Shown here in pieces: positions 44,501 to 54,332 of a stretch of 64,000 bases of DNA. Source of the DNA: an uncultured Campylobacter sp. Its GTDB lineage: Bacteria; Campylobacterota; Campylobacteria; Campylobacterales; Campylobacteraceae. The position numbers and the translations under genes were made by a program. Every line of letters begins with the position of its first letter. The first letter of the stretch is position 1. Below the pieces are notes generated by a model. That model was not told where the DNA came from. It did no database searches and saw only the letters and a list, made by a program, of their open reading frames with translations. The stretch spans positions 1 to 64,000 of the forward strand of contig NZ_CALIST010000014.1 in assembly GCF_938041645.1 (NCBI RefSeq). The letters run 5' to 3'.

Positions 44501-46222
44501 TTATCCTTTGCTGGGATCTACCCTATAGCAGCCAAGCTCCGCTCCTTTAGCGTCCATTACGTGCACGGCGCAAGCGATGCAAGGATCGTAAGAGTGGATG
44601 CGGCGGATGATCTCTAGCGGCTTGGAAAGATCGGCAAGCTTAAGTCCGATCAAGCAGGATTCGTAAGCGCCCATAGCGCCGTCTTTATCCTTCGGTGTGG
44701 CGTTCCAAGTAGAAGGTACGACCGCCTGCCAGTTTTTGATGACGCCCTTTTCGATCCTGCACCAGTGGCTAAGCGCGCCGCGCGGCACGTGACCGATATA
44801 GCGACCTTTGTACTCTTTTGAGTTATCGATTACATATTTTGCGCAGGTTTCGGTATCGCCGCTTTTGATGTTTGCGATTAAATTTTCTAGTGCGATCAGT
44901 CCGTTGTCGGCAACGACTTTAGCCTCGATCATACGGCACGCCGTTCGTCCAAGCGTCGAAAATACCGCTTCAAGCGGCAAGCCGGTATCTTTTAGGAATT
45001 GATCCACAACCTTTACTACGCGCTCGTTTTTCTTTGCGTAATTTACCACGATATTTGCAAGCGGTCCTACCTGAAGCGGCTTGCCGTCGTATCGCGGAGC
45101 CTTAATCCAGGTGTATTTACCCTGGGTATCGAGCACCTTCGTATGCGCTTCTTTGCCGTGCGCGTCGATGCTCTGTCCGTCCTTAAGGCCCGTATAATTC
45201 GGCTCTTGCTCGCCGTCGTAAGGATGAAGCGCCGCATCGTTTTTATACCACGCATGCGTTGCCTCCTCGGTGATCTTGTTTTCATCCAACTCCAAAACCT
45301 TGCTAATATCGCCGTCGAGTATCATGCCGCTTTGAAATAGCCATTCGTTCTTTGAAAGCTGAAATTCTTGGTGAGTCCATAAATTTGCCACGCCGATATC
45401 GTTTAGCACGCTAGGCTCGTTGCCGTAAGCCTTCGCAGCCATTACGAGATCAGGATAGTAGGCGCGATTTACGAAGTCCGCGACCTCTTTAAATTTAGAC
45501 ATATATTCACCCAGTCTTGCAGGGCTTAGGATATCCATTACGCAGGTTACGCCGCCTACGGTGAGGCTTTGCGGATGAGGCTGTTTCGCACCGAATATCG
45601 CCATCATCTGAGCCGCCGTGCGCTGAATGCGTAAACACTCAAGATAGTGTGAAAGAGCGATTAAATTTTGCTCCGGACTAAGTTTATATGTTGGGTGGCC
45701 GAAGTAGGCATTAGCGAAAGGTCCCAAAGCGCCTTTCTTAACAAAAGCGCCCACGCGATCTTGCACCTCTTTTAGTTTATCCGCACCGCACGCATAAGGG
45801 GTATCGCAATATTTAAACGCCTCCTCGCTAGCCTTTTTAGGATCGGCGCTAAGCGCGCTTACTACGTCTACGAAATCAAGCCCGTGGAGTTGATAAAAAT
45901 GCACCGGATGATCGTGTAAAAATAGCGCGTTAGCCATCAACGTGCGCGTTAGCAAGGCATTTAGCGGCGGAGTGATACCGAGGGCGTTTTCTACCGCGAC
46001 GATGCCCGCTTTGTAATGCGAGAAGGTGCAGACGCCGCAAATTCTTTGCATAAAAAATCCCGCGTCGCGAGGATCTCTGTTTTTTACTATGGTCTCAAGC
46101 CCGCGCCATAGCGTCGAGCTACTATAAGCCTCGCGGACGACGTTTTCATCATCCACTACGACCTCTATTCTTAAATGTCCCTCTATTCTGGTTATCGGAT
46201 CTATTACGATTCTTTGCGACAT
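44501..46222 (-). CDS. hydB: NiFe hydrogenase large subunit HydB
   Basis: This 573-residue catalytic subunit oxidises H2 in the periplasm. Nickel-iron ligands are in RICGVCTFSH near residue 60 and DPCIACAVH near the C-terminus. The 19 residues after that His (VMDAKGAELGCYRVDPSKG) are the extension removed by the HydD-type protease. EGHLRIEVVV and other conserved group-1 segments are intact. It is exported with HydA. No insertion is present, in contrast to its maturation factors. Confidence 0.97.
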   Translation of the reverse strand: MSQRIVIDPITRIEGHLRIEVVVDDENVVREAYSSSTLWRGLETIVKNRDPRDAGFFMQRICGVCTFSHYKAGIVAVENALGITPPLNALLTRTLMANALFLHDHPVHFYQLHGLDFVDVVSALSADPKKASEEAFKYCDTPYACGADKLKEVQDRVGAFVKKGALGPFANAYFGHPTYKLSPEQNLIALSHYLECLRIQRTAAQMMAIFGAKQPHPQSLTVGGVTCVMDILSPARLGEYMSKFKEVADFVNRAYYPDLVMAAKAYGNEPSVLNDIGVANLWTHQEFQLSKNEWLFQSGMILDGDISKVLELDENKITEEATHAWYKNDAALHPYDGEQEPNYTGLKDGQSIDAHGKEAHTKVLDTQGKYTWIKAPRYDGKPLQVGPLANIVVNYAKKNERVVKVVDQFLKDTGLPLEAVFSTLGRTACRMIEAKVVADNGLIALENLIANIKSGDTETCAKYVIDNSKEYKGRYIGHVPRGALSHWCRIEKGVIKNWQAVVPSTWNATPKDKDGAMGAYESCLIGLKLADLSKPLEIIRRIHSYDPCIACAVHVMDAKGAELGCYRVDPSKG

Positions 46223-46224
46223 GA

Positions 46225-47370
46225 TTATTCCCCTTTATCTTTCTTAAATGACGCAATCGCCGCGTGTGCCGCTACCGCAACACCCGTGATCGCTAAAATT
46301 CCGATACCTATCTTATCTGCGGTAGCATCAGCGCCGAGCCCGCCGAAAACACTTTCATAAAGGCGATCCGCCAAAGGCTCCTCAAAAGGTCCCATATGAT
46401 CCCAAAAATCAGGCTCCGAGCAGCCTATGCAGCCGTGACCAGCCTGTACCGGCCAGCTAGTGTGGGAGTTGAAGCGCTCGCGCGAGCAGTTGTTAAACGT
46501 ATAAGGACCCTTGCAGCCTACTTTATAAAGGCAGTATCCGTCCTTCGCGCCCGCATCGCCGAAGCTTTCTACAAACTCGCCCGCGTCGAAATGCCCACGG
46601 CGCTCGCATAGATCATGTATTCGTAGCCCGTAAGCCCATTTCGGTCGGTTATAAACATCCAAGCTCGGAAGCGTGCCGAAAAGGATAAAATTTAGCACGT
46701 TGCCGACGATATTTTTTTCGCTAGGCGGACAGCCCGGGACGTTGATGACGGGTTTGTTTATGATTTTGTCCAAACCTACGGAGCCGGTCGGATTCGGAGC
46801 TGCGGCTTGGATACCGCCGAAGCTCGAACAGGTGCCGATCGCAAATATTGCCGCAGCGCCTTCGGCCGCGTGTTTGCAGTGCTGAGCTCCGCTCTTGCCC
46901 TCAGGACCCACGGTTAGGAAAAATTCATTCTCGCCGCTTGGGATTCCGCCCTCGACCATTAAGATATAGCGCCCCTTGTATTTTTCGATCGCGCTCTCTA
47001 AATTTTCCTCGGCTTGCCAGCCTGCGGCAGCCATTATCGTCTCGTGGTATTCGAGGCTGATGTAATCGAATATGAGGCTGTCGATAGTAGGCGTGTCGGT
47101 GCGCAGCAAGCTCTCGCTACAGCCCGTGCACTCCGCCATATGAAGCCAGATCACCGGCAGGCGATCAGCAAGCTCCGCAGCTCGAGCCACGCTAGGCGCA
47201 AATGCGGCCGGAAGCCCTAGCATCGCGGTCATCGCTCCGCTCCATTTCATAAAATCGCGCCGCGAAAAACCCTTGCTCTTAAGCCTTTCTTGTATGCTCT
47301 CCTCTGCTTTTATTCGCGGTAAACGCTCAACGGCATCAAGTCTAGCCGAAATTTGAGCTAAATCAACCAT
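46225..47370 (-). CDS. hydA: NiFe hydrogenase small subunit HydA
   Basis: This 381-residue electron-transfer subunit has a long twin-arginine signal (SRRDFMKWSG, with cleavage near ARAAE), iron-sulfur ligands in CTGCSESLL, GTCSSFGG, PGCPPSEKN, CLYKVGCKGP, CSRERFN and GHGCIGCSEPDFW, and a C-terminal membrane anchor (IGILAITGVAVAAHAAIA). It folds with HydB in the cytoplasm and is exported by Tat. I chose the ATG at 47368-47370 because AGGAGG lies just upstream; an upstream in-frame start at 47385 would overlap it. First gene of hydABCDE. Confidence 0.97.
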   Translation of the reverse strand: MVDLAQISARLDAVERLPRIKAEESIQERLKSKGFSRRDFMKWSGAMTAMLGLPAAFAPSVARAAELADRLPVIWLHMAECTGCSESLLRTDTPTIDSLIFDYISLEYHETIMAAAGWQAEENLESAIEKYKGRYILMVEGGIPSGENEFFLTVGPEGKSGAQHCKHAAEGAAAIFAIGTCSSFGGIQAAAPNPTGSVGLDKIINKPVINVPGCPPSEKNIVGNVLNFILFGTLPSLDVYNRPKWAYGLRIHDLCERRGHFDAGEFVESFGDAGAKDGYCLYKVGCKGPYTFNNCSRERFNSHTSWPVQAGHGCIGCSEPDFWDHMGPFEEPLADRLYESVFGGLGADATADKIGIGILAITGVAVAAHAAIASFKKDKGE

Positions 47371-47757
47371 AATGTCCTCCTGCAATTTAGGATATTTTTA
47401 AATGGCATTCTATCAAAATTTAAAATTCATGCACCTTAAATTTCGTTAGATTTAATTAAAATTTTATATTTATTCGTTGTCTAATGGGTTTTAAATTTAA
47501 AAATAAAAGGCGGATTAAAATTTGCTCGGCGGGCGAAACGTTAAATTACGACGGAGAAAGCATTAAATTTTATGAAGCGGTAAAATTTATAAAGCAGTGG
47601 AATTTTATCCAAGAATTTTATAGTAGCGAAAAGCAGTTCAAGATAAAGCAGGCGTAGGTTGGATGATTTTGTGCGATACTAGCAGGCGAACTACTCGTGC
47701 GCCGCAGCGAAGTATTTTTGCAAAATCATCCGTTAAATTTTAGAAAATTTCCAAAGA
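47371..47757. other. hydA-mfrE intergenic region
   Basis: AAATTT cores occur throughout and no gene is visible. The AT-rich part 47400-47500 should hold the promoter of the hyd operon; I see no single convincing -10 box or operator. The left end is the downstream side of hydA's upstream leader, the right end the end of mfrE. Confidence 0.4.
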
Positions 47758-48615
47758 TCAGCTTACCAATCTCGTTGCATCTTGGATATTGATGTTTAGT
47801 CCAAGCTGCTCGTTGCTTAGCCCAAGAGCAAGACCTACCAGCTGAGATAGGTGGATGATCGGCTTTCTTGCTTTAGAATTCGTCGCTTCTTGGTATCGCT
47901 CCTGATAGATATCAAGCTGCATCTGGCATAGCGGACAAGGCGTAACTACGACGTCCGCTCCATGCTCGGCAGCGTCATTTACGATCTCGCTTGACATTTT
48001 AGATACCGATTTTACCGCAGGATAGCTAGCGTGAAAGCCGCAGCAATCAAGGCGTTTTTCAAAAGGCACTATCTGAGCGCCGAGAGCCCCAACTACCGCT
48101 TCAAAGCTTTTTGGATTGGTCGAGCTTTCTTTCTTAAGCTCGCGCTCCGGTCTTAATGAGTGGCAGCCGTAAAATAGAGCTACTTTTAAATTTGAAAGCG
48201 GTCTAACAACCTTGGCTTTTAGCGTGTCTAAATTCTGATATAGCACCCAAAGCAGGCTCGTTATCTCGGTGCTTCCCTGATACTGCATACCGCCCTCTTT
48301 TAAAAAGGTATTGATATAGCTTTTTGCCCCCTTATCTAGAGTAAGTTTAGCCTTGGTTAGAGTTAGCATACAGGTGGAGCAGGTAGTTAGCAGAGGCATA
48401 TTCATACCCTCGGCTAGCGCGATGTTTCTGGCATTAGCTACTAGGCTTGCCATAGGATCGACGCATTGAGCTTGACTAGCCCCGCAGCAGCTCCAGCCTT
48501 TTATCTCATGAAGTTTAATACCCAGCACCGGAGCGATCGCTTCAAGTGAAATTTTAGATTCCTTTGCAGCTTGACTTAAAACGCAACCCGGGAAAAATGC
48601 AAATTCGTTATTCAT
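47758..48615 (-). CDS. mfrE: Methylmenaquinol:fumarate reductase subunit MfrE (SdhE)
   Basis: A 285-residue subunit with two CCG domains, as in heterodisulfide reductase HdrB. Motifs are FFPGCVLSQ...GWSCCGASQ...TTCSTCMLTL and FYGCHS...LDCCGFHASY...TPCPLCQMQL. It is a peripheral membrane subunit that mediates quinol contact in the non-classical succinate dehydrogenase/8-methylmenaquinol:fumarate reductase family. It is third in the order mfrA-mfrB-mfrE; the start lies 10 bases after mfrB. Confidence 0.9.
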   Translation of the reverse strand: MNNEFAFFPGCVLSQAAKESKISLEAIAPVLGIKLHEIKGWSCCGASQAQCVDPMASLVANARNIALAEGMNMPLLTTCSTCMLTLTKAKLTLDKGAKSYINTFLKEGGMQYQGSTEITSLLWVLYQNLDTLKAKVVRPLSNLKVALFYGCHSLRPERELKKESSTNPKSFEAVVGALGAQIVPFEKRLDCCGFHASYPAVKSVSKMSSEIVNDAAEHGADVVVTPCPLCQMQLDIYQERYQEATNSKARKPIIHLSQLVGLALGLSNEQLGLNINIQDATRLVS

Positions 48616-48625
48616 CCTCTCCTCC

Positions 48626-49600
48626 TTATTCTATCTCGCCGCTAGCTTGAGCCTTGCGTGCGGCCTCTATCATCTTAACGAGCTGCGCATGACCCTCGAT
48701 CTCCTCTTCGCCAAAAGCATGAAGAGGATTCATCTTGCCCGCAGCCATTAAATTTGCCGCTACGTCCATCTTGCCCATATTTGCAAATACGCCTTCGCTT
48801 CTTAGAGCAAGCTTGATCTCGTTTAATCTTCCGCTTCCCTCTACGATATCTAGCAGGAATGCCTCGGCATGACCAGGGCCGCTTCCTGCAGTTAAGCCCT
48901 TTTTCATCGCTAGAGCGCGAAGTGCGGTGATATCGCTTTGAGCGCTTATGCCTTTAGGACAGCGATCGACGCACTCTTGGCAGTGCACGCATAGCCATAA
49001 TCCGTTTAGAACCGCAGGCTTTAGATGAGGCATAGCGTCCTTGCTTCTTGAATCAAACGCGGCGCGGTTAGCATGCGTAAAAACAAAGGGCTGCATATAA
49101 TCGCTCGCGTCAGCTTCTAGCTTATTGCATTCGCTAGCGCAACATCCGCAAAGGATGCAATCCCACTGCTTTTTGACGCGCTCCATCTGCTCCGGGCTTT
49201 GCTTACAGCCCTTCTCGGCGCTAAATTCTTTCTTAGGCGTAATGGTCGGTTTGATCTTTCTTAGATTCTCGATACTAGGCTCCCAGTCCACCACTAGATC
49301 CGAAATCACTGGGAAATTATTTAGCGGCGAGATCGTAAAGCTATCAGGGTTTTCATACTCCGCAAGCAAAGCCTCCATCTTGGTATCGCAGGCGAGATAT
49401 GAGTGCCCGTTTACCCTCACGGCACAGGCTCCGCATATCGCCATACGACAAGCTGCGGTAAAATTTAAAGTGATGTCTAAATTTTGCTTAATAAATTGCA
49501 AAACTCCAAGCAGGGTCTTTCCTTTGATCTGCTCCAAACTTAACTCGTAGGCTTGCTTATAATTTTTGCTTCCGTCGAAGCGGTCTATGATAAATTTCAT
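48626..49600 (-). CDS. mfrB: Methylmenaquinol:fumarate reductase iron-sulfur subunit MfrB
   Basis: A 324-residue iron-sulfur subunit. An N-terminal 2Fe-2S domain (CRMAICGACAVRVNGHSYLAC, split here for the family motif) is followed by two cluster motifs, CILCGCCASECNKLEADA and CVHCQECVDRCPKG. A C-terminal extension of about 80 residues (from about 240) is longer than in classical fumarate reductase B. It wires electrons between MfrE and the flavin of MfrA. Its ATG overlaps the mfrA stop by 4 bases. Confidence 0.93.
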   Translation of the reverse strand: MKFIIDRFDGSKNYKQAYELSLEQIKGKTLLGVLQFIKQNLDITLNFTAACRMAICGACAVRVNGHSYLACDTKMEALLAEYENPDSFTISPLNNFPVISDLVVDWEPSIENLRKIKPTITPKKEFSAEKGCKQSPEQMERVKKQWDCILCGCCASECNKLEADASDYMQPFVFTHANRAAFDSRSKDAMPHLKPAVLNGLWLCVHCQECVDRCPKGISAQSDITALRALAMKKGLTAGSGPGHAEAFLLDIVEGSGRLNEIKLALRSEGVFANMGKMDVAANLMAAGKMNPLHAFGEEEIEGHAQLVKMIEAARKAQASGEIE

Positions 49601-51477
49601 TGAGGTTTCCTTCCGTCAAGAGAGAATTCCGTAACGACGACCTCTTTGTAGCCCAAGCTTAGCTCGCCTGCGTCGTTCATCGTCACGATACTGTGTTTTA
49701 AGAAATTTTTATCGTCGCGCTTCGGATAGTCCTCTCTGGTATGCGCGCCGCGGCTTTCCAGCCTCTTTTGCGCAGCCAAACACGCACAACGCGCAAGCAG
49801 GATTAAATTTCCAAGCTCGACGTAGTCGGTAAATGCGGTATTCATAACTGGATTTGCATCCGCAACGTGCAGCTCGTCGTAGCGCGCTTTGATACCCTCT
49901 AAATTTTGCGAAAGCAGATCGAGCTTTTCGCCGGTTCTAAAGATACCCATATTATCCCAAAGCTGCGCGCCTAGCTCTTCGCGCAACTCATACATCTCGT
50001 TTGCCTTGCCCGAGCCGTTTGCGATCTGCTTAAATTTAGCCTGCCATTTTTGCGCGAGCTCGCTCGCTCTTTTACCCGAGCCGAATCCCTCCTGCTTCGC
50101 AGCATAATCCGCTGCGCCGAGTCCTGCGAGCTTGCCCGTTACGACGGCGTCGGTCAAAGAATTTCCGCCCAAGCGGTTCGCGCCGTGGATCGAGATACAA
50201 GACGCTTCGCCCGCGGTGTAAAGCCCCGAAATTTTAGTACTCATATCGTCAAATTTAGACACTTCGATGCCGCCCATCGAGTAGTGTGCGGTCGGACGAA
50301 TCGGAATCGGCTCCTCGATAAGATCGATACCCTCAAACAAAATGGCGGTGTGTCTGATCTTAGGAAGGGCTTTTAAAATTTTATCTTTTCCGAGATGTCT
50401 TACGTCAAGCAGCACGTATGCACCTAGCCCCTCGCCGTAGCCCCTACCCTCGCGGATCTCGGTTTCGATCGCGCGAGCTACGACATCGCGCGGCGCAAGC
50501 TCCATCTTTTCGTGGTAGTTTTTCATAAAGCGCTCGCCTTTGTTATTGAGCAGATATCCGCCCTCGCCGCGCGCAGCTTCGGTAATGAGTGCGCCGCCGC
50601 TTTTGATACCGGTCGGATGAAACTGCACCATCTCCGGATCGCTAAATCCAAGACCCGCGCGAAGTGCTGCTGCGATACCGTCGCCGGTAGCGATATAAGG
50701 CACCGAGGTGCGGTTGTAAAACATCCTCGTATATCCACCCGTTGCGATTACCAAGGCTTTGCAAAGCACGGGATAAAAATCGCCGGTTTGGATATTTCGA
50801 AGCACGACGCCCTCGCATTTGCCGTCAGGAGCGCTGATCTCAAGCAACTCGTGATCGATTAAAAATTTCACGCCGTTGCTGACCGCATCGTCAAAACAGG
50901 CGTGCATCAGGATATGACCCGTCTTATCGGCGGAGTAGTTGCATCGTTTTTTAGACGCGCCGCCCATAAAGCGCTGTGCTACGCCGCCCGGGACGCCGCT
51001 TTCTTTGCCGTCCACGCCGCCGCTAGCGTTTCTGGAAAACAGCGTACCGATGTAATCCATCTCGGCAATCGTAGGGCCCGCAAGCTCGCAAAATTTAATC
51101 GCGGCGTCCTGATCTACGAGATATGCGCCGCCCTTTACGGTGTCGTAGGCGTGAAGCTTGTATGAATCGCCGCCACTGAAGCTCGTAACGCCGTTGATAC
51201 CGCCTTCCGCCATACAGGTCGCGTTGCGCGAAGGCATCATCTTCGTAGCCACGACTACGCTAAGATTTGGATTACTCTTTCTTACCGCTACGGCTGCACG
51301 CAAACCCGCGCCTCCCGAGCCGATAACAAGTACGTCCACACTAGGAAGGCCGCCTTCGTTGCCGCCGCCTCCGCTTTTACTTTTGTCGGTATCCACGCAG
51401 CCGCTAAGGCTAAGCGCGCCGACGCTGATACAGGCGGATTTCAAAAAATCGCGTCTGTTGAAATTTGATTCGCTCAT
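49597..51477 (-). CDS. mfrA: Methylmenaquinol:fumarate reductase flavoprotein MfrA
   Basis: This 626-residue flavoprotein reduces fumarate (and, in C. jejuni, related acids such as mesaconate) on the periplasmic side. A twin-arginine signal (FNRRDFLKSA) is followed by LSLSGC with Cys27 in a lipobox-like setting and a Gly-rich linker. FAD motif VLVIGSGGAGLRAAVAV, active-site HPTGIKSGGALITEAARGEGG and LTDAVVTGKLAG follow. The ATG at 51475-51477 has GAGAGGAAA upstream. It heads the mfrABE operon, divergent from a LysR gene. The Tat signal and MfrE partner separate it from cytoplasmic FrdA. Confidence 0.93.
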   Translation of the reverse strand: MSESNFNRRDFLKSACISVGALSLSGCVDTDKSKSGGGGNEGGLPSVDVLVIGSGGAGLRAAVAVRKSNPNLSVVVATKMMPSRNATCMAEGGINGVTSFSGGDSYKLHAYDTVKGGAYLVDQDAAIKFCELAGPTIAEMDYIGTLFSRNASGGVDGKESGVPGGVAQRFMGGASKKRCNYSADKTGHILMHACFDDAVSNGVKFLIDHELLEISAPDGKCEGVVLRNIQTGDFYPVLCKALVIATGGYTRMFYNRTSVPYIATGDGIAAALRAGLGFSDPEMVQFHPTGIKSGGALITEAARGEGGYLLNNKGERFMKNYHEKMELAPRDVVARAIETEIREGRGYGEGLGAYVLLDVRHLGKDKILKALPKIRHTAILFEGIDLIEEPIPIRPTAHYSMGGIEVSKFDDMSTKISGLYTAGEASCISIHGANRLGGNSLTDAVVTGKLAGLGAADYAAKQEGFGSGKRASELAQKWQAKFKQIANGSGKANEMYELREELGAQLWDNMGIFRTGEKLDLLSQNLEGIKARYDELHVADANPVMNTAFTDYVELGNLILLARCACLAAQKRLESRGAHTREDYPKRDDKNFLKHSIVTMNDAGELSLGYKEVVVTEFSLDGRKPQ

Positions 51478-51521
51478 TTTCCTCTCCATTTGAGAAATTC
51501 TTAGCTTAAGTTTAAAGTTCT

Positions 51522-51545
51522 AAACTAAAAGCGTAATTTTAGTTT
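51522..51545. promoter_or_regulatory. Inverted repeat between mfrA and the LysR gene
   Basis: AAACTAAAA (51522-51530) and TTTTAGTTT (51537-51545) form perfect 9-bp arms around GCGTAA. It lies 45 bases before mfrA and 74 before the LysR gene, a position typical of a LysR operator, though the T-N11-A core is only loosely met. Confidence 0.45.
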
Positions 51546-51618
51546 CATTTTTAACATAAGTCAAATATTATTTAGTGTATCATTTCATAAGAATTAAATT
51601 ATCAATTGGAGAGGCTAA

Positions 51619-52524
51619 ATGAATTTGCATCGCATGGAGCTAGTATTAAAAGTAGCAGAATTCCGTAGCTTTACTAAGGCTGCCGAGGCACTTAAAATCC
51701 CGCAACCGTCGCTATCACAGAGCATTTTATCACTGGAACGTGAGCTTGGAACGCAGCTTTTTAACCGCACGAGTAATCCCATTTCGCTTACGCACGCGGG
51801 AAAAATTTATGCTAGTAAAGCCAAAGTCATTTTTGACGCCATAAACGACCTAAAAAACGATATCTCTGAAATAAGCGGCGTAAAAAATGATAAAATTCGC
51901 ATCGGTTTTTCGCAAAACGGCTATAATCTACTGCCGTCGCTACTACCGATGTTTTGCAAGAAATTTAAGGATTCGGATCTACAAATCACGCAGTTTTCTT
52001 CTGCGCTTAGTATTCGCGAAATGCTACTTCAAGGTGATCTTGATGTCGGTATGGTGATACTGCCCATCGATATGAGCGGGCTTGACGGGGTTAAAATTCT
52101 AACGCAAAAAACCTATGTCGCTCTAAGCTCCACCCATCCGCTCTCGCTTGAGTTTAAAAACGAATCTGTTCCCAAAATTGACATTTCGCGCTTAAAAGAG
52201 GAAAGATTCATCCTGCCTAATCAAAGCCTAAGAAGCGCCGAGCAGATAGATGCATTTTTTGCTGCTGCGGGATTTGCGCCGAAAGTGCTGTGCCGCACGG
52301 AGACCTTTGATATCGCCAATGCTATCGTCGCAAGTGGCGTGGGAGCGTGCTTTAGCATACCGCAGATGATAAAAGAGGATAAAGCAGGCAGGATAAAGCT
52401 CTTTGACGTAGGCGCGCGCGAGCTCGATAATACGCTGATAATTGCCTACAAAAAAGGCAAACGTCTAAACCATCTAGCGCAGGCATTTATCAAAACTGCA
52501 CGTAAAATTTCTAATGAAATTTAA
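51619..52524 (+). CDS. LysR-type transcription regulator
   Basis: A 301-residue LysR family regulator. Residues 1-60 are the winged helix (MELVLKVAEFRSFTKAAEAL, PQPSLSQSILSLERELG, LFNRTSNPISLTHAG). The effector domain from about 90 binds an unknown ligand. GGAGAGG precedes the ATG. It is divergent from mfrABE across 141 bases, so control of that operon, perhaps in response to a C4-dicarboxylate, is the natural guess but not shown by the sequence. Confidence 0.9.
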   Translation: MNLHRMELVLKVAEFRSFTKAAEALKIPQPSLSQSILSLERELGTQLFNRTSNPISLTHAGKIYASKAKVIFDAINDLKNDISEISGVKNDKIRIGFSQNGYNLLPSLLPMFCKKFKDSDLQITQFSSALSIREMLLQGDLDVGMVILPIDMSGLDGVKILTQKTYVALSSTHPLSLEFKNESVPKIDISRLKEERFILPNQSLRSAEQIDAFFAAAGFAPKVLCRTETFDIANAIVASGVGACFSIPQMIKEDKAGRIKLFDVGARELDNTLIIAYKKGKRLNHLAQAFIKTARKISNEI

Positions 52525-52715
52525 CGCAACGATAAATGATAGATTGAGCTTTTGCAGCACTTTGCCTCTCTACTAGCTTTTACATAAAATTTTATAGCAG
52601 ATTTCGCCCGAGCTTAGGTAAAATTTCAAACTAAGCTTAAATTAGAATTTTGCCAATAGAATTTTTTATTGCTAAAATTTCACTCACAATTTACGACGAA
52701 ATTTAGCGCAAAATT

Positions 52716-54332
52716 CTAATTTTTCACTCCGCTTAAAATATCCAAATCCTTGTTATACACCTTGGTATCTACTTCAAAAATTCCAAGCAGCGTATGAAAA
52801 AGATTATCGTGCGAAAAAGCGTCGTCCTTATGCGATTTAAGTACGCTTAGATCATATCTTTCGCGCATTTTTCCCTCACCTAGCCAAACGATAGCGCCGA
52901 TATGCTTTTGCGCCTCGGGAGCGAAAAGATAGGGCATACCGTGCAGATAAACGCCGCCCTCGCCGAGGCTCTCGCCGTGATCGCTCATATAGATCATCGC
53001 CGTTTCGTGCGTCTTAGAATACGGTTTTAAAAAATTTATAACCCTACTTAAAAAATAATCCGTGTATAAAATCGCGTTATCGTAGGCATTTGAAATTTCT
53101 TGCTGCGAGCAGTTCTCAAGCTCGTTATCGCGGCAAACGGGGCTAAATTTTTCAAATTCTTTCTTATAGCGCTTAAAATACGCAGGCCCGTGATTGCCCA
53201 TCTGATGCAGCACGATTAATACGTCTTTGCCCGCGCTTTCGGCGACAAATTTATCAAGCCCCGCAAGCATCCCCTCATCCCTGCACTCCACATCGCAGAT
53301 CGGATTATTTTGCGGAATTTTAAAATCCTGATATTTTACGCGCAGCGCCACACCCTTGGAATCTGAATTATTATCGCGCCACAAAATCGCCATGTCATCA
53401 GCGCGGCTTAGTACGTCCAATACGTTTTGCTCCTCCGCAGCCTTTTCGACGCTAAATTCCTCTCGATTTAGCAGCGAAAACATGCACGGCACGCTTTGCG
53501 CCGTCGAAGTGCCGCAAGAATGGGTATTGCTTAGGCTTACGACACCCTGCTCTTTGGCTAGTAGCGGATTAGTATCTCGCTCGTAGCCGTTTAGCGAAAA
53601 TCTATCCGCTCTCGCCGCTTCGCCCACGACTACGACGACGAGCTTTTTTGGGCTTGTAGAATTTTCATCGATATGCGCGTCCATAGCGATTTGCATCAGA
53701 GGCTGTGAGCCCTGCTTTTTAGATTTCGCGGCAAATTTAACGCCGCTGTAGATCCAATATCCGGGATTTGCGTAGCTGCGTAAAATTTTATGCTCTCTGA
53801 AAAATGACGCGTAGTATTTGCTAAATCCAAAAAGCAGCGCCGCGATGATCACTATGCAAATGCCCGCTGTTTTGAGCTTAGCTAAAATTTCAAATTTAAG
53901 CGGACGGTAGCTAACGTGCGAGCGAGCAATCAGCACGCAGGGTAAGACGCCCAGCACCAGCACATAAATCGCCAGTCGCAGACTGAAAAGATCCGCGGAC
54001 TCGGCAAAGTTCGTCTGGGCTGCGTTACGTATCATCTCAGAATCGATTACGACGTTATAGCTATCCATAAAATACGCTGTAAACGACGAAATAAAAAAGC
54101 AGATCATCAAAATCGGCTTGGTCGTATAACGCGAGCTAAAAATCGTAAAAAATAGCGTCAAAAAAGCGATCAAAGCCGCCATGTCGCAGACAAAATAGAT
54201 AAAATTTAGCCCCGAGATTCCGTAGGCATTTATGATATTTTTAAAAAACGAGAAGTTAAAAAATGCCACAAAAGCAAGCGAGCTTAGAAAAATAAGCTTC
54301 TGCTGTGACGGATTTTTAAAAAAGCTAGGCAC
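52716..54332 (-). CDS. eptC: Phosphoethanolamine transferase (EptC type)
   Basis: An inner-membrane enzyme of the EptA/EptC sulfatase-fold family that transfers phosphoethanolamine to lipid A, heptose or, in C. jejuni, also the flagellar rod and N-glycans. Five N-terminal membrane helices are followed by the periplasmic catalytic domain: GEAARADRFSLNGYERDTNP, the nucleophile Thr in SCGTSTAQSVPCMFS, LHQMGNHGP and YMSDHGESLGEGG. The GTG at 54330-54332 has AAGGA 7 bases upstream; a TTG at 54359 would add nine residues. It stands alone between AAATTT-rich gaps. The symbol rests on genus practice; substrate is not proven. Confidence 0.83.
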   Translation of the reverse strand: MPSFFKNPSQQKLIFLSSLAFVAFFNFSFFKNIINAYGISGLNFIYFVCDMAALIAFLTLFFTIFSSRYTTKPILMICFFISSFTAYFMDSYNVVIDSEMIRNAAQTNFAESADLFSLRLAIYVLVLGVLPCVLIARSHVSYRPLKFEILAKLKTAGICIVIIAALLFGFSKYYASFFREHKILRSYANPGYWIYSGVKFAAKSKKQGSQPLMQIAMDAHIDENSTSPKKLVVVVVGEAARADRFSLNGYERDTNPLLAKEQGVVSLSNTHSCGTSTAQSVPCMFSLLNREEFSVEKAAEEQNVLDVLSRADDMAILWRDNNSDSKGVALRVKYQDFKIPQNNPICDVECRDEGMLAGLDKFVAESAGKDVLIVLHQMGNHGPAYFKRYKKEFEKFSPVCRDNELENCSQQEISNAYDNAILYTDYFLSRVINFLKPYSKTHETAMIYMSDHGESLGEGGVYLHGMPYLFAPEAQKHIGAIVWLGEGKMRERYDLSVLKSHKDDAFSHDNLFHTLLGIFEVDTKVYNKDLDILSGVKN

